Shown here: one piece after another, positions 36,038 to 45,410 of the stretch
Layout: the number at the start of each line of letters is the position of its first letter
Position numbering within the stretch: the first letter of the stretch is position 1
Source of the DNA: Thalassospira tepidiphila MCCC 1A03514
Lineage (GTDB): Bacteria > Pseudomonadota > Alphaproteobacteria > Rhodospirillales > Thalassospiraceae
Direction of reading: 5' to 3'
Length of the DNA: 64,000 nt
Assembly: GCF_001662875.1 (NCBI RefSeq)
Contig: NZ_JPVZ01000005.1
Coordinates: forward strand, 186,001 to 250,000
Program-made: the position numbers and the translations under genes
Notes under the pieces: model-generated
The model's database searches: none
Told to the model about the DNA's origin: nothing
What the model saw: only the letters and a program-made list of their open reading frames with translations

Positions 36038-37132
36038 ATGAAACGTCGCCAATTTCTTTCCGGCGCTGCCGTAGCAGGTGCGACTGCTGCTGCCGCGTCA
36101 ACTTTCGCCAAACCGGCAATTGCCCAGGACGTCCGCGAATGGCGGATGGTCACCACCTGGCCGAAAAACTTTCCGGGCCTTGGCACCGGCGCAAACCTTC
36201 TTGCTGAATACATCACCAAGGCATCCGAAGGTCGCCTGAAAGTTACCGTTTTTGGCGCAGGTGAAATTGTTCCGGCATTCGAAGCCATCGACGCTGTTGG
36301 CAACGGCACCGTCGAAATGGGCCACGGCGCGCCTTACTACTGGAAAGGCAAAGTCGACGCGACCCAGTATATCGCAGCAATGCCGTTCGGTCTGAACGCA
36401 CAGGAACAGAATGCGTGGTTCCAGTGGGGGGGCGGTCAGGAACTGGCTGATAAGGTCTATGCGGAACTGAACTGTAAGTTCTTCCCGTCGGGCAACACCG
36501 GCACGCAGATGGGCGGCTGGTTCAACAAGGAAATGAACACCATTGACGACTATAAAGGTCTGAAAATGCGTATTCCGGGCCTTGGTGGCGAAGTTGTCAA
36601 AGCTGCTGGTGCCAACGTTGTGAACCTTCCGGGTGGCGAAATTCCGCCTGCTCTGCAGTCGGGTGCGATTGACGCAACCGAATGGGTTGGTCCGTACAAC
36701 GATCTGGCCTTTGGTCTCTATAAGTCGGCCAAATACTACTACTATCCGGGCTGGCACGAGCCGGCGACCGTTCTCGACAACTTCATCAACCTGGATGCAT
36801 GGAATGCACTCCCGGATGATCTCAAAGCCATTGTCGAGCAGGCAAACCGCGCCGTGAACCAGATGGTTCTGTCCGAATTCACCGCGCGTAACGTTCAAGC
36901 ACTCGACACCCTGCGTAACAAGCACGGCGTTGATGTTCGTCCGTTCTCTGACGACATTCTGACCGGCCTTGGCAAACTGTCGGGCGAAGTTCTGCGTGAC
37001 CTGGTTTCGTCGAACCCGCTGTCACAGGAAGTGTTCGAAAGCCTTATCGCCTTCCGTACCCAGTCGATCGCATGGTCGAAATTCTCGGAAGCGGCATTCG
37101 CACAGGCACGTGTCCTGCCGTTCAAATACTAA
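36038..37132 (+). CDS. dctP: TRAP transporter solute-binding protein, TakP-like
   Basis: 364 residues, periplasmic. The N-terminus is a Tat-type signal (MKRRQFLSGAAVAGA, cleavage near AIAQ before DVRE). The mature part matches TakP of Rhodobacter, a 2-oxo acid binder: TTWPKNFPGLGTGA, GNTGTQMGGWFNKEM, AIDATEWVGPYND and YYYYPGWHEP, where GWF, WVGPY and PGW line the ligand and metal site in that structure. The substrate is therefore probably a monocarboxylic 2-oxo acid, by similarity. GGGAGG lies 8 bases before the ATG. Its membrane partners lie opposite and convergent at 37283-39201. Confidence 0.93.
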   Translation: MKRRQFLSGAAVAGATAAAASTFAKPAIAQDVREWRMVTTWPKNFPGLGTGANLLAEYITKASEGRLKVTVFGAGEIVPAFEAIDAVGNGTVEMGHGAPYYWKGKVDATQYIAAMPFGLNAQEQNAWFQWGGGQELADKVYAELNCKFFPSGNTGTQMGGWFNKEMNTIDDYKGLKMRIPGLGGEVVKAAGANVVNLPGGEIPPALQSGAIDATEWVGPYNDLAFGLYKSAKYYYYPGWHEPATVLDNFINLDAWNALPDDLKAIVEQANRAVNQMVLSEFTARNVQALDTLRNKHGVDVRPFSDDILTGLGKLSGEVLRDLVSSNPLSQEVFESLIAFRTQSIAWSKFSEAAFAQARVLPFKY

Positions 37133-37155
37133 GTTCTCCGCATTCGGAAAACGAC

Positions 37156-37190
37156 AAAGGGCTGGCATTTGCCAGCCCTTTTTATTTGGT
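37156..37190 (+). terminator. terminator after dctP
   Basis: AAAGGGCTGGC-ATTT-GCCAGCCCTTT followed by TTATTT; 11-base-pair perfect stem, 24 bases after the dctP stop. Confidence 0.93.
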
Positions 37191-37226
37191 GGCTTGCTCC
37201 AAACTTATCAGAGCCGGTCACCGATA

Positions 37227-37262
37227 CAAAAAAGGCACCCATAACGGGTGCCTTTTTCTTTG
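37227..37262. terminator. bidirectional terminator between dctP and dctM
   Basis: AAAAAAGGCACCC-ATAA-CGGGTGCCTTTTTCTTT (only one base of asymmetry in the loop), A tract left and T tract right, 20 bases past the dctM stop on the minus strand. Confidence 0.92.
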
Positions 37263-37282
37263 ATGATATGTCGCTGTCGTTC

Positions 37283-38656
37283 TTAGAACAGAACGCTCGG
37301 AAGCCAGGTTGCCAACCACGGGAAGGCAGCCACAAGGCACAGACCAAGCATCTGGATAACCACGAACGGTACAATCCCGCGATAGATATCCCACGTCTTG
37401 ATCGCCGCCGGGGCCACACCGCGCAGATAGAACAGCGCAAAGCCGAATGGCGGTGTCAGGAAGCTGGTCTGAAGGTTGATTGCAATCATCACACCCAGCC
37501 AGACCGGATCGACGTCAAGCTTAAGCAAAATCGGGCCGACAATCGGGATCACAACAAACACGATCTCGATGAAGTCAAGGAAGAAGCCCATGACGAACAT
37601 CAGCAACATCACGACCAGCATCGCACTGAACACACCACCCGGAAGGTTGTGCAGCAGTTCTTCGACCAGATGATCACCACCCAGACCACGGAACACCAGC
37701 GAGAACACCGACGCACCCAGAAGGATGACAAACACCATCGCGCTGACCTGAACCGTCTGGCGCACCACATGGCGCAGCACAGGCATATCAAGACGGCGAT
37801 AGAACGCAGCCAGAATGGTCGCACCGACCGAGCCGAATGCCGCGGATTCCGTCGGCGTTGCAATCCCGGTCAGGATTGAGCCCAGAACCGCCACGATCAG
37901 CAATGCCGGTGGCAGCAATGCGCGCAGCACTTCACCCCAAAGGCCTGCCGGGCGTTTGCCTTCGACAAGTGCGGGTGCTGATTCCGGATCAATCAGGGAT
38001 TTGATGATGATCCAGCCGATATAAAGCCCAACCAGCATAATTCCCGGAATGAAGGCACCGGCAAACAGATCCATCACCGAAATCGGTTCCGGTGCCCAGT
38101 TGCCCAGCGCACGCTGTGCTTCGGCATAGGCCCCCTGCAGGATATCACCCAGCAGAACCAGAACGATCGACGGCGGAATGATCTGACCCAGCGTACCCGA
38201 TGCACAGATCACACCGGTCGACAGTTTCGGGTCATAACCGGCCTTCTGCATCGCCGGCAGGCTGAGCAAGCCCATGGTCACAACCGTCGCACCGACAATA
38301 CCGGTGGATGCCGCCAGCAACATGCCGACGATCACGACCGAAATACCAAGACCGCCACGCATGGTGCCAAACAGCATGCCCATGGTGGTCAGAAGCTTCT
38401 CGGCGATCCGTGCGCGTTCAAGCATCACGCCCATGAACACGAACAACGGGATCGCAACATAAAGCTCGTTGGTCATCACACCGAAATAGCGTGACGGCAA
38501 AGAGCCCAGAAGCGGCATATCGAATGTGCCCATGGCGTTGCCAATAAGCGCAAAAGCAAGACCGGTGCCCGCAAGTGAGAAAGCAACCGGAAAACCAAGA
38601 AGAAGCACGCCGCAAGCTACGGCGAACATCACCAGGCTAAGAATTTCCCCCGTCAT
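37283..38656 (-). CDS. dctM: TRAP transporter large permease subunit DctM
   Basis: 457 residues, about twelve membrane helices. Catalyses sodium-driven uptake of the ligand delivered by the binding protein. Marks: GFPVAFSLAGTGLAFALIG at the N-terminus, VAIPLFVFMGVMLERARIAE, GATVVTMGLLSLPAMQKAGYDP, ASGTLGQIIPPSIVLVLLG and the final LTPPFGFALFYLRGVAP. Slightly longer than typical DctM (about 430). The start overlaps the dctQ stop by one base. Confidence 0.95.
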   Translation of the reverse strand: MTGEILSLVMFAVACGVLLLGFPVAFSLAGTGLAFALIGNAMGTFDMPLLGSLPSRYFGVMTNELYVAIPLFVFMGVMLERARIAEKLLTTMGMLFGTMRGGLGISVVIVGMLLAASTGIVGATVVTMGLLSLPAMQKAGYDPKLSTGVICASGTLGQIIPPSIVLVLLGDILQGAYAEAQRALGNWAPEPISVMDLFAGAFIPGIMLVGLYIGWIIIKSLIDPESAPALVEGKRPAGLWGEVLRALLPPALLIVAVLGSILTGIATPTESAAFGSVGATILAAFYRRLDMPVLRHVVRQTVQVSAMVFVILLGASVFSLVFRGLGGDHLVEELLHNLPGGVFSAMLVVMLLMFVMGFFLDFIEIVFVVIPIVGPILLKLDVDPVWLGVMIAINLQTSFLTPPFGFALFYLRGVAPAAIKTWDIYRGIVPFVVIQMLGLCLVAAFPWLATWLPSVLF

Positions 38657-39201
38657 CAGACGCCCTCGTGCTCTTCTTCTTTGATTTCAAATTCTTTGTG
38701 ACCGGTCAGGACCAGAACACTGCGCGCTGCCAAAGACAGCCCCTGCAGCAGCATCAGGACACCAAAGACCAAAATCACAGACTTATACAGGAACAGTCCC
38801 GGAAGCCCGCCGGTTTCATGCGATCCTTCCAGACGGTGCCAGCTCGTGACAACGTAAGGATAGCTGTACATCAGGATCATGATAACCACTGGCGCAAGCA
38901 GGAACAGGGAACCAAAAAGGTCTACCCATGCCTTGTAGCGCGCCGATGCCGGACGATAGAAAACGTCAACACGCACATGCCCCCCATGCAGCAGCGTGTA
39001 ACCCGCGCCGACCATGAACATGATGCCGTAAAGCCACATATAGCTTTCCTGCATCGATACCCAGCCGACCGCAAAGCCATAACGCAACGTTGCCACCAAA
39101 AACGTGATCACCACCATGGGGATCACCAGCCAGGCTACTCCGCGTCCGATCCAGTCATTAAGACTGTCGACGGCGCGGACGAAATTTCCCAGAAATCTCA
39201 C
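38656..39201 (-). CDS. dctQ: TRAP transporter small permease subunit DctQ
   Basis: 181 residues with four membrane helices and the family's QESYMWLYGIMFMVGAGYTL and HGGHVRVDVFYRPAS. The C-terminus is soluble and Glu-rich (FEIKEEEHEGV). Works with DctM as the membrane part of the TRAP importer. First gene of the minus-strand dctQM pair; a perfect TTAACAGG-type leader is not evident. The upstream 237 bases to parC hold its promoter and the parC terminator. Confidence 0.93.
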   Translation of the reverse strand: MRFLGNFVRAVDSLNDWIGRGVAWLVIPMVVITFLVATLRYGFAVGWVSMQESYMWLYGIMFMVGAGYTLLHGGHVRVDVFYRPASARYKAWVDLFGSLFLLAPVVIMILMYSYPYVVTSWHRLEGSHETGGLPGLFLYKSVILVFGVLMLLQGLSLAARSVLVLTGHKEFEIKEEEHEGV

Positions 39202-39383
39202 TTTTCACTCCCAAGCCCTTTTTTGAATCTCACAGGAAAATTGCGGGCTTCCTGTTAAACAGGTTGGGAAGTTACAGATTAACCACCGAAAACGCTATAT
39301 CTTTTGCACCGAATTTCGGCCATTTCTGCCGGGAAATGCAACAAATCACATGCAGTGCATCAATTTTCGTCATTCAGGCAAAG

Positions 39384-39417
39384 AAAAAGCCGGATGGCTT
39401 GGCACCATCCGGCTTTT
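39384..39417. terminator. terminator after parC
   Basis: AAAAAGCCGGATGG and CCATCCGGCTTTT with a seven-base loop; on the minus strand the T tract follows directly, 21 bases after the parC stop. Confidence 0.92.
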
Positions 39418-39438
39418 ATCAAGGCGTTTTAACACCCA

Positions 39439-41682
39439 TTATTCAAACTTGTTGGACCGCGGGAAGCCATTTGGCGGCAGGCGCCCTGCCCCCGCCCGTT
39501 TGCCAATCCATTCGGCCAGCTCGGTCACAGTCCGGGTACGACCTTCGCTGCCACCCATGGTCCAGCTGAGACCTTCTTCAAGGTTAAACAGGATAAGGTC
39601 GGAAAGCCCGCCTTGGCGATATTTCTGCAAGATCACACCGCGGCCACGCGTCATTTCCGGAATTTCCGAAACCGGATAAATCAGCAATTTGCGGTTATCG
39701 CCCAGAACGGCAACATGGTCTTGCTCAACCGGCAGGAAGATCTTGGCAACTTCACCAGTTCCAAGGTTAAGCACCTGTTTGCCGTTTTTGGTCTGCGCAA
39801 CCACTTCTTTCTCGGCCACCAGGAAGCCACGTCCACCGGAACTTGCCACCAGAAGGTTACGGCCTTCCTTGTGCACCACCATCGAAACAATGTCATGTTC
39901 CTGCGGCAGATCGATGGAAAGACGGATCGGCTCCCCATGACCACGCCCGCCCGGCAGTTTGTCACACGACATGGTGTAACAACGCCCGGCCGTCGACAGG
40001 ATCAGAAGCTTGTCAGTGGTAAATGCCTTCAGCGCAAAGCGATGCTCGTCACCATCCTTGAACTTCAGGTCGCTGATATCAGCAACATGGCCCTTAAGCG
40101 CACGCACCCAACCCATTTTCGAACAGATCACCGTAATCGGTTCACGTTCGATCAATGCTTCCAGCGGAACTTCGATTTCTTCCGGTGCATCACCAATCTC
40201 GGTGCGGCGTTTGCCAATGGCAGTCTTCTTGCCAAAGTTTTCACGCATCACCTCGATCTCGTCGCGGATTTTCTCCCAACGCAGGCTCTCGCTGGCCAGC
40301 AGCGCTTCAAGACCCTGCTTTTCCTCGGTCAGTTTGGCATGCTCGTTCTTGATTTCCATCTCTTCGAGCTTGCGCAAAGACCGCAGACGCATGTTAAGGA
40401 TCGCATCGGCCTGCACTTCGGTCAGGTCAAACGCCTTCATCAACGCGTTTTTCGGCTCATCCTCATAACGGATGATCCGGATCACTTCATCAAGGTTCAG
40501 ATAGGCAACAAGATAGCCTTCCAACACCTCAAGACGGTGATTGATCTTGGCCAAGCGATGGTTGGAACGACGGATCAGAACGTCCTGACGATGCGCCAGG
40601 AATGCGCGCAGAACTTCGCGCAGGTTCATCACACGTGGCGTATTGTCACCATCCAGAACGTTCATGTTCAAGCCAAACCGGATTTCCAGTTCGGTATTCT
40701 TGAACAGCATCTCCATCAGGTGTTCCGGTTCAACCGCGCGGGTGCGCGGCTCCAGAACCAGACGAATGATATCAGTCGACTCATCACGCACATCGTTCAA
40801 AAGCGGCAATTTCTTTGCCACCATCAGATCGGCGATACGTTCAACCAGCTTGGCTTTCTGAACCTGATAGGGAATTTCGGTAATCACGACCTGGTAAAGA
40901 CCGTGGCTAAGCTTTTCGACTTCCCATTTCGCACGCAGGCGGAATGATCCACGCCCGGTCGCATAGGCTTCCAGAATGTTTTCACGCGGCTCGACCAGAA
41001 CACCACCGGTCGGGAAATCCGGACCCGGCACACAACGCACAAGCTGCGCAATCGAAGTTTCCGGATCATCAATCAGTTTGATCAGGGCCGTGCACAGTTC
41101 ACCGGCATTGTGCGGCGGAATGTTGGTCGCCATACCCACAGCAATGCCCGAGGCCCCGTTGGCCAAAAGGTTCGGGAAAGCAGCCGGCATCACAACCGGT
41201 TCTTTTTCCTCGCCGTCATAGGTCGGGCGAAAATCAACAGCATCTTCGTCAAGGCCATCCATCAACGCCGCGGCAACCGCTGTCATGCGGGCCTCGGTGT
41301 AACGCATTGCCGCAGCATTATCGCCGTCAATGTTGCCGAAGTTGCCCTGACCATCAACAAGCGGATAACGAACCGCAAAATCCTGTGCCAGACGTACCAG
41401 CGCGTCATAGACCGACTGATCACCATGCGGGTGATATTTACCGATCACGTCACCGACAACACGCGCACATTTCTTGAACCCCTGTTCCGGGTTCAGTTTA
41501 AGCTGACGCATGGCGTAAAGAAGACGACGATGCACTGGCTTAAGGCCATCACGCACATCAGGCAGGGAACGCGACATGATTGTCGACATCGCATAGGCGA
41601 GATATCGTTCGCTCAGCGCGTCTGCAAGCCGGGTTTCCCGGATTTGTCCGGCACTGGCCGGATCGGAAGTCTTGGTGCTCAT
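39439..41682 (-). CDS. parC: DNA topoisomerase IV subunit A
   Basis: 747 residues. Cuts and rejoins DNA to decatenate daughter chromosomes, with ParE. The winged-helix catalytic part holds [20 protein letters not shown] and the active-site Tyr in [10 protein letters not shown]; the C-terminal part has weak beta-pinwheel repeats ([21 protein letters not shown]). The length and the absence of a GyrA-box separate it from GyrA (about 900 residues). The quinolone pocket reads [10 protein letters not shown], with Gln where E. coli ParC has Ser80; I believe this is common in alphaproteobacterial ParC. parE is not in the window. Confidence 0.95.
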   Translation of the reverse strand: MSTKTSDPASAGQIRETRLADALSERYLAYAMSTIMSRSLPDVRDGLKPVHRRLLYAMRQLKLNPEQGFKKCARVVGDVIGKYHPHGDQSVYDALVRLAQDFAVRYPLVDGQGNFGNIDGDNAAAMRYTEARMTAVAAALMDGLDEDAVDFRPTYDGEEKEPVVMPAAFPNLLANGASGIAVGMATNIPPHNAGELCTALIKLIDDPETSIAQLVRCVPGPDFPTGGVLVEPRENILEAYATGRGSFRLRAKWEVEKLSHGLYQVVITEIPYQVQKAKLVERIADLMVAKKLPLLNDVRDESTDIIRLVLEPRTRAVEPEHLMEMLFKNTELEIRFGLNMNVLDGDNTPRVMNLREVLRAFLAHRQDVLIRRSNHRLAKINHRLEVLEGYLVAYLNLDEVIRIIRYEDEPKNALMKAFDLTEVQADAILNMRLRSLRKLEEMEIKNEHAKLTEEKQGLEALLASESLRWEKIRDEIEVMRENFGKKTAIGKRRTEIGDAPEEIEVPLEALIEREPITVICSKMGWVRALKGHVADISDLKFKDGDEHRFALKAFTTDKLLILSTAGRCYTMSCDKLPGGRGHGEPIRLSIDLPQEHDIVSMVVHKEGRNLLVASSGGRGFLVAEKEVVAQTKNGKQVLNLGTGEVAKIFLPVEQDHVAVLGDNRKLLIYPVSEIPEMTRGRGVILQKYRQGGLSDLILFNLEEGLSWTMGGSEGRTRTVTELAEWIGKRAGAGRLPPNGFPRSNKFE

Positions 41683-41727
41683 GAACGATTTTTCTTGTTG
41701 CTTGTCAAAATGGACATGTGCAAGTGC

Positions 41728-41741
41728 GTTCGGAACCGAAC
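41728..41741. repeat. palindrome GTTCGG-AA-CCGAAC between recO and parC
   Basis: Perfect six-base arms, 46-59 bases upstream of the parC start. It could be an operator or part of the recO 3' end; there is no T tract on the minus strand, so it is not a clear terminator. Confidence 0.35.
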
Positions 41742-41812
41742 ACCTTACGTTATTGGCAACATACTACGCCGGGCATGGTCTTGGTCAACATATGGCGCGC
41801 AAATTGCCTAAT

Positions 41813-42568
41813 TTATTTTTCTGCTCCGATATCCGTGCGCCAGACATGGCTGACAAGACGGTCGCGCGCAGCAACAGGTTTGATACCTTTTGCCTCGAAA
41901 ATATCGCGGTGAATGAAGAAACCGGTCAGTTTCAGACCATCGCGCAACTGTTCCAATAAAGACATTTCCTTGCGCGATTGAGACGCCCGCCCAGAAGCAA
42001 GAAAGGCTGGCAATGGCAACATGCGGTCGCGATACGCCTGCCCTGATGCCTCACCAACGGCGCGGCCGCTTTTGGGGGATACAAAGGCAAGGTTTTCAGT
42101 CTCGTTGGTCGCGGCACATCGATCCAGTGCCAAGCCGTAACCGAGCTCTTCCAGTAACCCGACTTCCCAACGGATATAGGCAGGCAACCATTGCTCGGAC
42201 TTGAGTGCCGAAATCAACGCGACGGTCCCGCGATAAAGATCCGGATGGGCTTCGCGTTCCGGAAGCGTCGCGTCCAACATCGCACAGGCCGAACTCATCG
42301 CCATCAAGGGGCCAGCATGCAACAAAAGATCTGCGGCATGCGCGCCGGTCAATTCACAGCGAAATTGCCCAAGATGCTCGGCCAACCGCGCAGACCACCC
42401 CACCCTGATTTCATTGCCGGGTTCAAGGGTGCCACGCATGGATTTGCTGGTCGCGCCGCGCACCAGACCGGCATGGCGGCCATAATCACGGGTCAGGACA
42501 GAAAGACGGACTGAATTTTCACCCAGCTTGCGTGTCGAAAGAACGATACCGTCATCCCGCCAATCCAT
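41813..42568 (-). CDS. recO: DNA repair protein RecO
   Basis: 251 residues. Loads RecA onto SSB-coated single-stranded DNA with RecR. N-terminal OB fold (DDGIVLSTRKLGENSVRLSV, HAGLVRGATSKSMRGTLEPG) followed by a helical domain. A CxxC-CxxC zinc knuckle seen in some RecO proteins is not present: only one Cys occurs in LDRCAATNE. Starts 9 bases after the preceding 55-residue ORF and is the last gene of the lepB-rnc-era-recO group. Confidence 0.92.
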   Translation of the reverse strand: MDWRDDGIVLSTRKLGENSVRLSVLTRDYGRHAGLVRGATSKSMRGTLEPGNEIRVGWSARLAEHLGQFRCELTGAHAADLLLHAGPLMAMSSACAMLDATLPEREAHPDLYRGTVALISALKSEQWLPAYIRWEVGLLEELGYGLALDRCAATNETENLAFVSPKSGRAVGEASGQAYRDRMLPLPAFLASGRASQSRKEMSLLEQLRDGLKLTGFFIHRDIFEAKGIKPVAARDRLVSHVWRTDIGAEK

Positions 42569-42577
42569 CCGCGTACC

Positions 42578-42745
42578 TTAGAAAAAGCCACTAGGTACAA
42601 TGAGGCGGGTGACAAGGAAGAAGAACCCGAGCAGGCAGGACGCAAGACTAAACAACGCCAAACCGAACACAACCTTGCGCAGTATCGGGCGGTTCGGGAT
42701 TTCTTCGATGGCATCAGACAGCGGATCAGATGAGTCATTACGCAT
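42578..42745 (-). CDS. 55-residue membrane protein, hypothetical
   Basis: MRNDSSDPLSDAIEEIPNRP, then ILRKVVFGLALFSLASCLLG and FFFLVTRLIVPSGFF: a short acidic N-terminus and a single long hydrophobic helix with a positive residue on the N-terminal side. The ATG at 42745 overlaps the stop of the upstream 76-residue gene by one base (TAATG), and its stop is 9 bases from recO. Tight packing inside a housekeeping operon supports it being real. I recognise no family. Confidence 0.7.
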   Translation of the reverse strand: MRNDSSDPLSDAIEEIPNRPILRKVVFGLALFSLASCLLGFFFLVTRLIVPSGFF

Positions 42746-42975
42746 TAGGTCGGGCCTCCACCCGTCATGCGCCAGAAAAGGCCCAGCACAAAGACGGCGA
42801 TCGCAATCAGAAGTGCAATCAGGTTAAGCGGTTTGTGCAGGAACGATTTTTCACGTTGCACAGACGCACTGGAATTGCGGTTGCGGAACGGACGTCTGGC
42901 GACGCGCGCAACAATCATTGCGGCGGCAGCGCCAACAATGATCATGACAATTCCCCAGACGGATCCGATTTCCAT
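42745..42975 (-). CDS. 76-residue membrane protein, hypothetical
   Basis: Two predicted membrane helices: residues 5-25 (SVWGIVMIIVGAAAAMIVA) and about 48-70 (LNLIALLIAIAVFVLGLFW), joined by a very basic loop (RVARRPFRNRN) and ending MTGGGPT. It lies 49 bases after the era stop and is coupled to the next small gene. I recognise no family; similar short membrane proteins flank era/recO in some relatives, but I cannot confirm that here. Confidence 0.7.
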   Translation of the reverse strand: MEIGSVWGIVMIIVGAAAAMIVARVARRPFRNRNSSASVQREKSFLHKPLNLIALLIAIAVFVLGLFWRMTGGGPT

Positions 42976-43024
42976 TACTTACCCGGCTATTTGTGGTCAC
43001 TCGGCATGGGACCAGGCAACGCGA

Positions 43025-43963
43025 TCAGGCGTTGTGATCAAGACCCCACATGGCAAAGCGGTTGGGATCATCACCCCAGTTTTCACGCACCTTCACAAAC
43101 AGGAACAAATGTACCCGGCGTTCGAAAATGGCTTCAAGTTCCTTGCGGGCATCACTGCCAAGCGCCTTGATACGTTTACCACCCTTGCCAAGGATGATCG
43201 CCTTCTGGCCTTCACGCTCGACAAAAATGGTCTGTTCAAGCTTGACCGATCCATCCTTGCGCTCTTCCCAAAGCTCGGTCTCGACCGTTGCCGAATAAGG
43301 AAGTTCCTGCTGAAGCTGGTAATAAAGCTTTTCACGAGTAATTTCAGCCGCAAGCAGTCGCAGCGGCATATCCGAAACATCGTCTTCCGGGAACATCCAA
43401 GGGCCATCGGGCATCTTGGCGGCAAGGAAATTCACCAGATCCTGCGTACCCGCACCCTTTTTGGCCGAAATCATGAAGACGTCGGTAAAGACTTCGTGGG
43501 CAAACAGGTCCTGCGACAGACGCAGAAGCTTTTCCTTGTCCGATACCTTGTCGACCTTGTTCAACGCCAGGATCGCCTTGCGGTTCTGTTCCTTAAGCGT
43601 CTTGATGATGGCCAGGTCTTCGTCCGTGATGCCGCTTCCGGCATCAATCACCAGAACAACAAGGTCAGCGTCATCTGCCCCATTCCAGGCGGCCTTGACC
43701 ATCGCACGGTCAAGACGGCGTTTGGGTGCAAAGATGCCCGGCGTATCAATGAAAACAATCTGCGCGTCTTCGGTCATGACGATACCGCGCACGCGCGTTC
43801 GTGTCGTCTGGACCTTCGGCGAGACGATGGACACTTTCGTACCAACCAACTGGTTCAAAAGTGTCGATTTGCCAGCATTCGGCGCACCAACGAGGGCCAC
43901 AAAGCCACAACGTTGCTGATAAGGTAATCTGTCTTCGGCCACCGGTGTGGGAACCTCATTCAT
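43025..43963 (-). CDS. era: GTPase Era
   Basis: 312 residues. Binds the 3' end of 16S rRNA and aids small-subunit maturation. G1 GAPNAGKS, G3 DTPGIFAP, G4 NKVD and G5 SAKKGAG are all present; the C-terminal KH domain includes QKAIILGKGGKRIKALG. The ATG at 43963 (MNEVPTP) is preferred over the GTG one codon upstream. It overlaps the rnc stop by 8 bases, the normal rnc-era coupling. Confidence 0.96.
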   Translation of the reverse strand: MNEVPTPVAEDRLPYQQRCGFVALVGAPNAGKSTLLNQLVGTKVSIVSPKVQTTRTRVRGIVMTEDAQIVFIDTPGIFAPKRRLDRAMVKAAWNGADDADLVVLVIDAGSGITDEDLAIIKTLKEQNRKAILALNKVDKVSDKEKLLRLSQDLFAHEVFTDVFMISAKKGAGTQDLVNFLAAKMPDGPWMFPEDDVSDMPLRLLAAEITREKLYYQLQQELPYSATVETELWEERKDGSVKLEQTIFVEREGQKAIILGKGGKRIKALGSDARKELEAIFERRVHLFLFVKVRENWGDDPNRFAMWGLDHNA

Positions 43964-44639
43964 CACTAAGTTTATCCAACATCAATTTTGCGGCGAGTTG
44001 TTCCGCTTCGCGTTTCGATTTGCCTTCGGCACTGACACTGTCACCGTCGCCGGTCGTCAGTTCGATGGTAAATAACGGCGCGTGGGCCGGGCCTTCACGC
44101 CCGACCATCTCGTATTTCGGTAACGGCTTGCCCCGCCCTTGCAGCCATTCCTGCAATTGCGTTTTGGCATCCTGCGGCGGCTTGTTGGCTTCATCCAAAA
44201 GCGGCGTCCAAAGCTTTTCAATGAAACGCCGTGCCGGTTCAAGACCACCATCAAGATAGAGTGCGGCAATCACCGCCTCCATGCAATCAGATAAAATCGC
44301 CGGATTAGTATCCGCCCCTGCTGCGCGTTCACCCTTGGCCATCTGGATGTGTTCACCCAGTTTGATCTGTTCTGCCACGCGCGCCAAAGTCTCGCGGCGC
44401 ACCAGTGCAACAAACCGTTTGGCCATGGCACCTTCGCGCTCGCGCCCGAACCGGGTATAAAGCATCTCCGCCACGACAAGACCCAGCACACGGTCGCCAA
44501 GGAACTCAAGGCGCTCGTTGCCGCCGCTTAGCATATCCTTGCCCTTGGCGGCACTACGATGGGTCAGTGCCACACGTAAAAGATCTGGATCGGAAAAACC
44601 GTGATCAATCTCGGCGATCACCGGCAGGCCGTCGCTCAT
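43956..44639 (-). CDS. rnc: ribonuclease III
   Basis: 227 residues. Cuts double-stranded RNA in rRNA and mRNA processing. The catalytic domain has the signature NERLEFLGDRVLGLVVAEML and the second acidic pair around ILSDCMEAVIAALYLDGG; the C-terminal double-stranded RNA-binding domain (about residues 155-225) starts DAKTQLQEWLQGRGKP and ends with KSKREAEQLAAKLML. The ATG at 44639 overlaps the lepB stop by one base. Confidence 0.96.
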   Translation of the reverse strand: MSDGLPVIAEIDHGFSDPDLLRVALTHRSAAKGKDMLSGGNERLEFLGDRVLGLVVAEMLYTRFGREREGAMAKRFVALVRRETLARVAEQIKLGEHIQMAKGERAAGADTNPAILSDCMEAVIAALYLDGGLEPARRFIEKLWTPLLDEANKPPQDAKTQLQEWLQGRGKPLPKYEMVGREGPAHAPLFTIELTTGDGDSVSAEGKSKREAEQLAAKLMLDKLSDE

Positions 44640-45385
44640 CAGTTAACCCCCTGGAACAGGCGATCAAAGCGGATGCTGCCAAGGTCATACACCGGCTGAG
44701 AGCTGTCCTTGGAATAGAACAGGAATTCAGCACGCCCGACCAGGTTTTCAATCGGAACGAACCGGAAGCGCGACGGGAAGGCACGGCTGTCTGCCGAATT
44801 GTCGCGGTTATCACCCATCATGAAGAAATGACCTTCCGGTACGGTGAAAGCTTCGGTGTTGTCGCTGGGTCCTTGATCGCCAAACATCTCAAGAATGCGA
44901 TGCACACGGCCATTTGGCAGGGTTTCGATATATTGCGGAACTGCGGCCGATCGCCCGCCACCATCGGTCAGAATGTAATCCTCGATACGCTCGCGCTCGA
45001 TCATCTTGTTGTTGATGTAAAGGCGGCCTTCCTTGACCTGAACCGTATCGCCCGGCAGGCCAATCACACGCTTGATATAATCCTGCGAGGTATCAGACGG
45101 CAGTTTGAAGACAACCACATCGCCACGTTCCGGCTCGCTTTCAAACACACGGCCCGGAATGATCGGCAGGCTGAACGGCATGCTGTGCTTCGAATACCCA
45201 TAAGAGAATTTCGACACAAACAGGTAATCACCAACCAGCAAGGTCGGGATCATCGAGCCAGACGGAATATTGAACGGTTCGAAAGCAAAGGTCCGAACCA
45301 TAAGTGCAATGACAATGGCCCAGAAAACGGTCTTCAAGGTGTCGAGCAAACCACCCGTTTTCTTCTTATGCACAAGCTTTTCCAT
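44639..45385 (-). CDS. lepB: signal peptidase I
   Basis: 248 residues. Cleaves Sec and Tat signal peptides at the outer face of the inner membrane. A single N-terminal helix (residues 17-33) is followed by the catalytic Ser44 in IPSGSMIPTL and the general base Lys105 in YIKRVIGLPGD; HFFMMGDNRDNSADSR is box E. Start at the ATG at 45385: a TTG five codons upstream also opens the frame, but neither has a strong Shine-Dalgarno sequence. Confidence 0.95.
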   Translation of the reverse strand: MEKLVHKKKTGGLLDTLKTVFWAIVIALMVRTFAFEPFNIPSGSMIPTLLVGDYLFVSKFSYGYSKHSMPFSLPIIPGRVFESEPERGDVVVFKLPSDTSQDYIKRVIGLPGDTVQVKEGRLYINNKMIERERIEDYILTDGGGRSAAVPQYIETLPNGRVHRILEMFGDQGPSDNTEAFTVPEGHFFMMGDNRDNSADSRAFPSRFRFVPIENLVGRAEFLFYSKDSSQPVYDLGSIRFDRLFQGVN

Positions 45386-45410
45386 TCCGTGTTCAACCAA
45401 TCAATTTTTG

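Noticed and set aside
39613-40947. A 444-codon open frame antisense to parC
   Set aside because: It mirrors conserved ParC sequence; no family features or start signals.
42493-42738. An 81-codon minus-strand frame overlapping the start of recO
   Set aside because: It overlaps recO and the better-supported 55-residue membrane protein, which has the stop/start coupling and a membrane helix.
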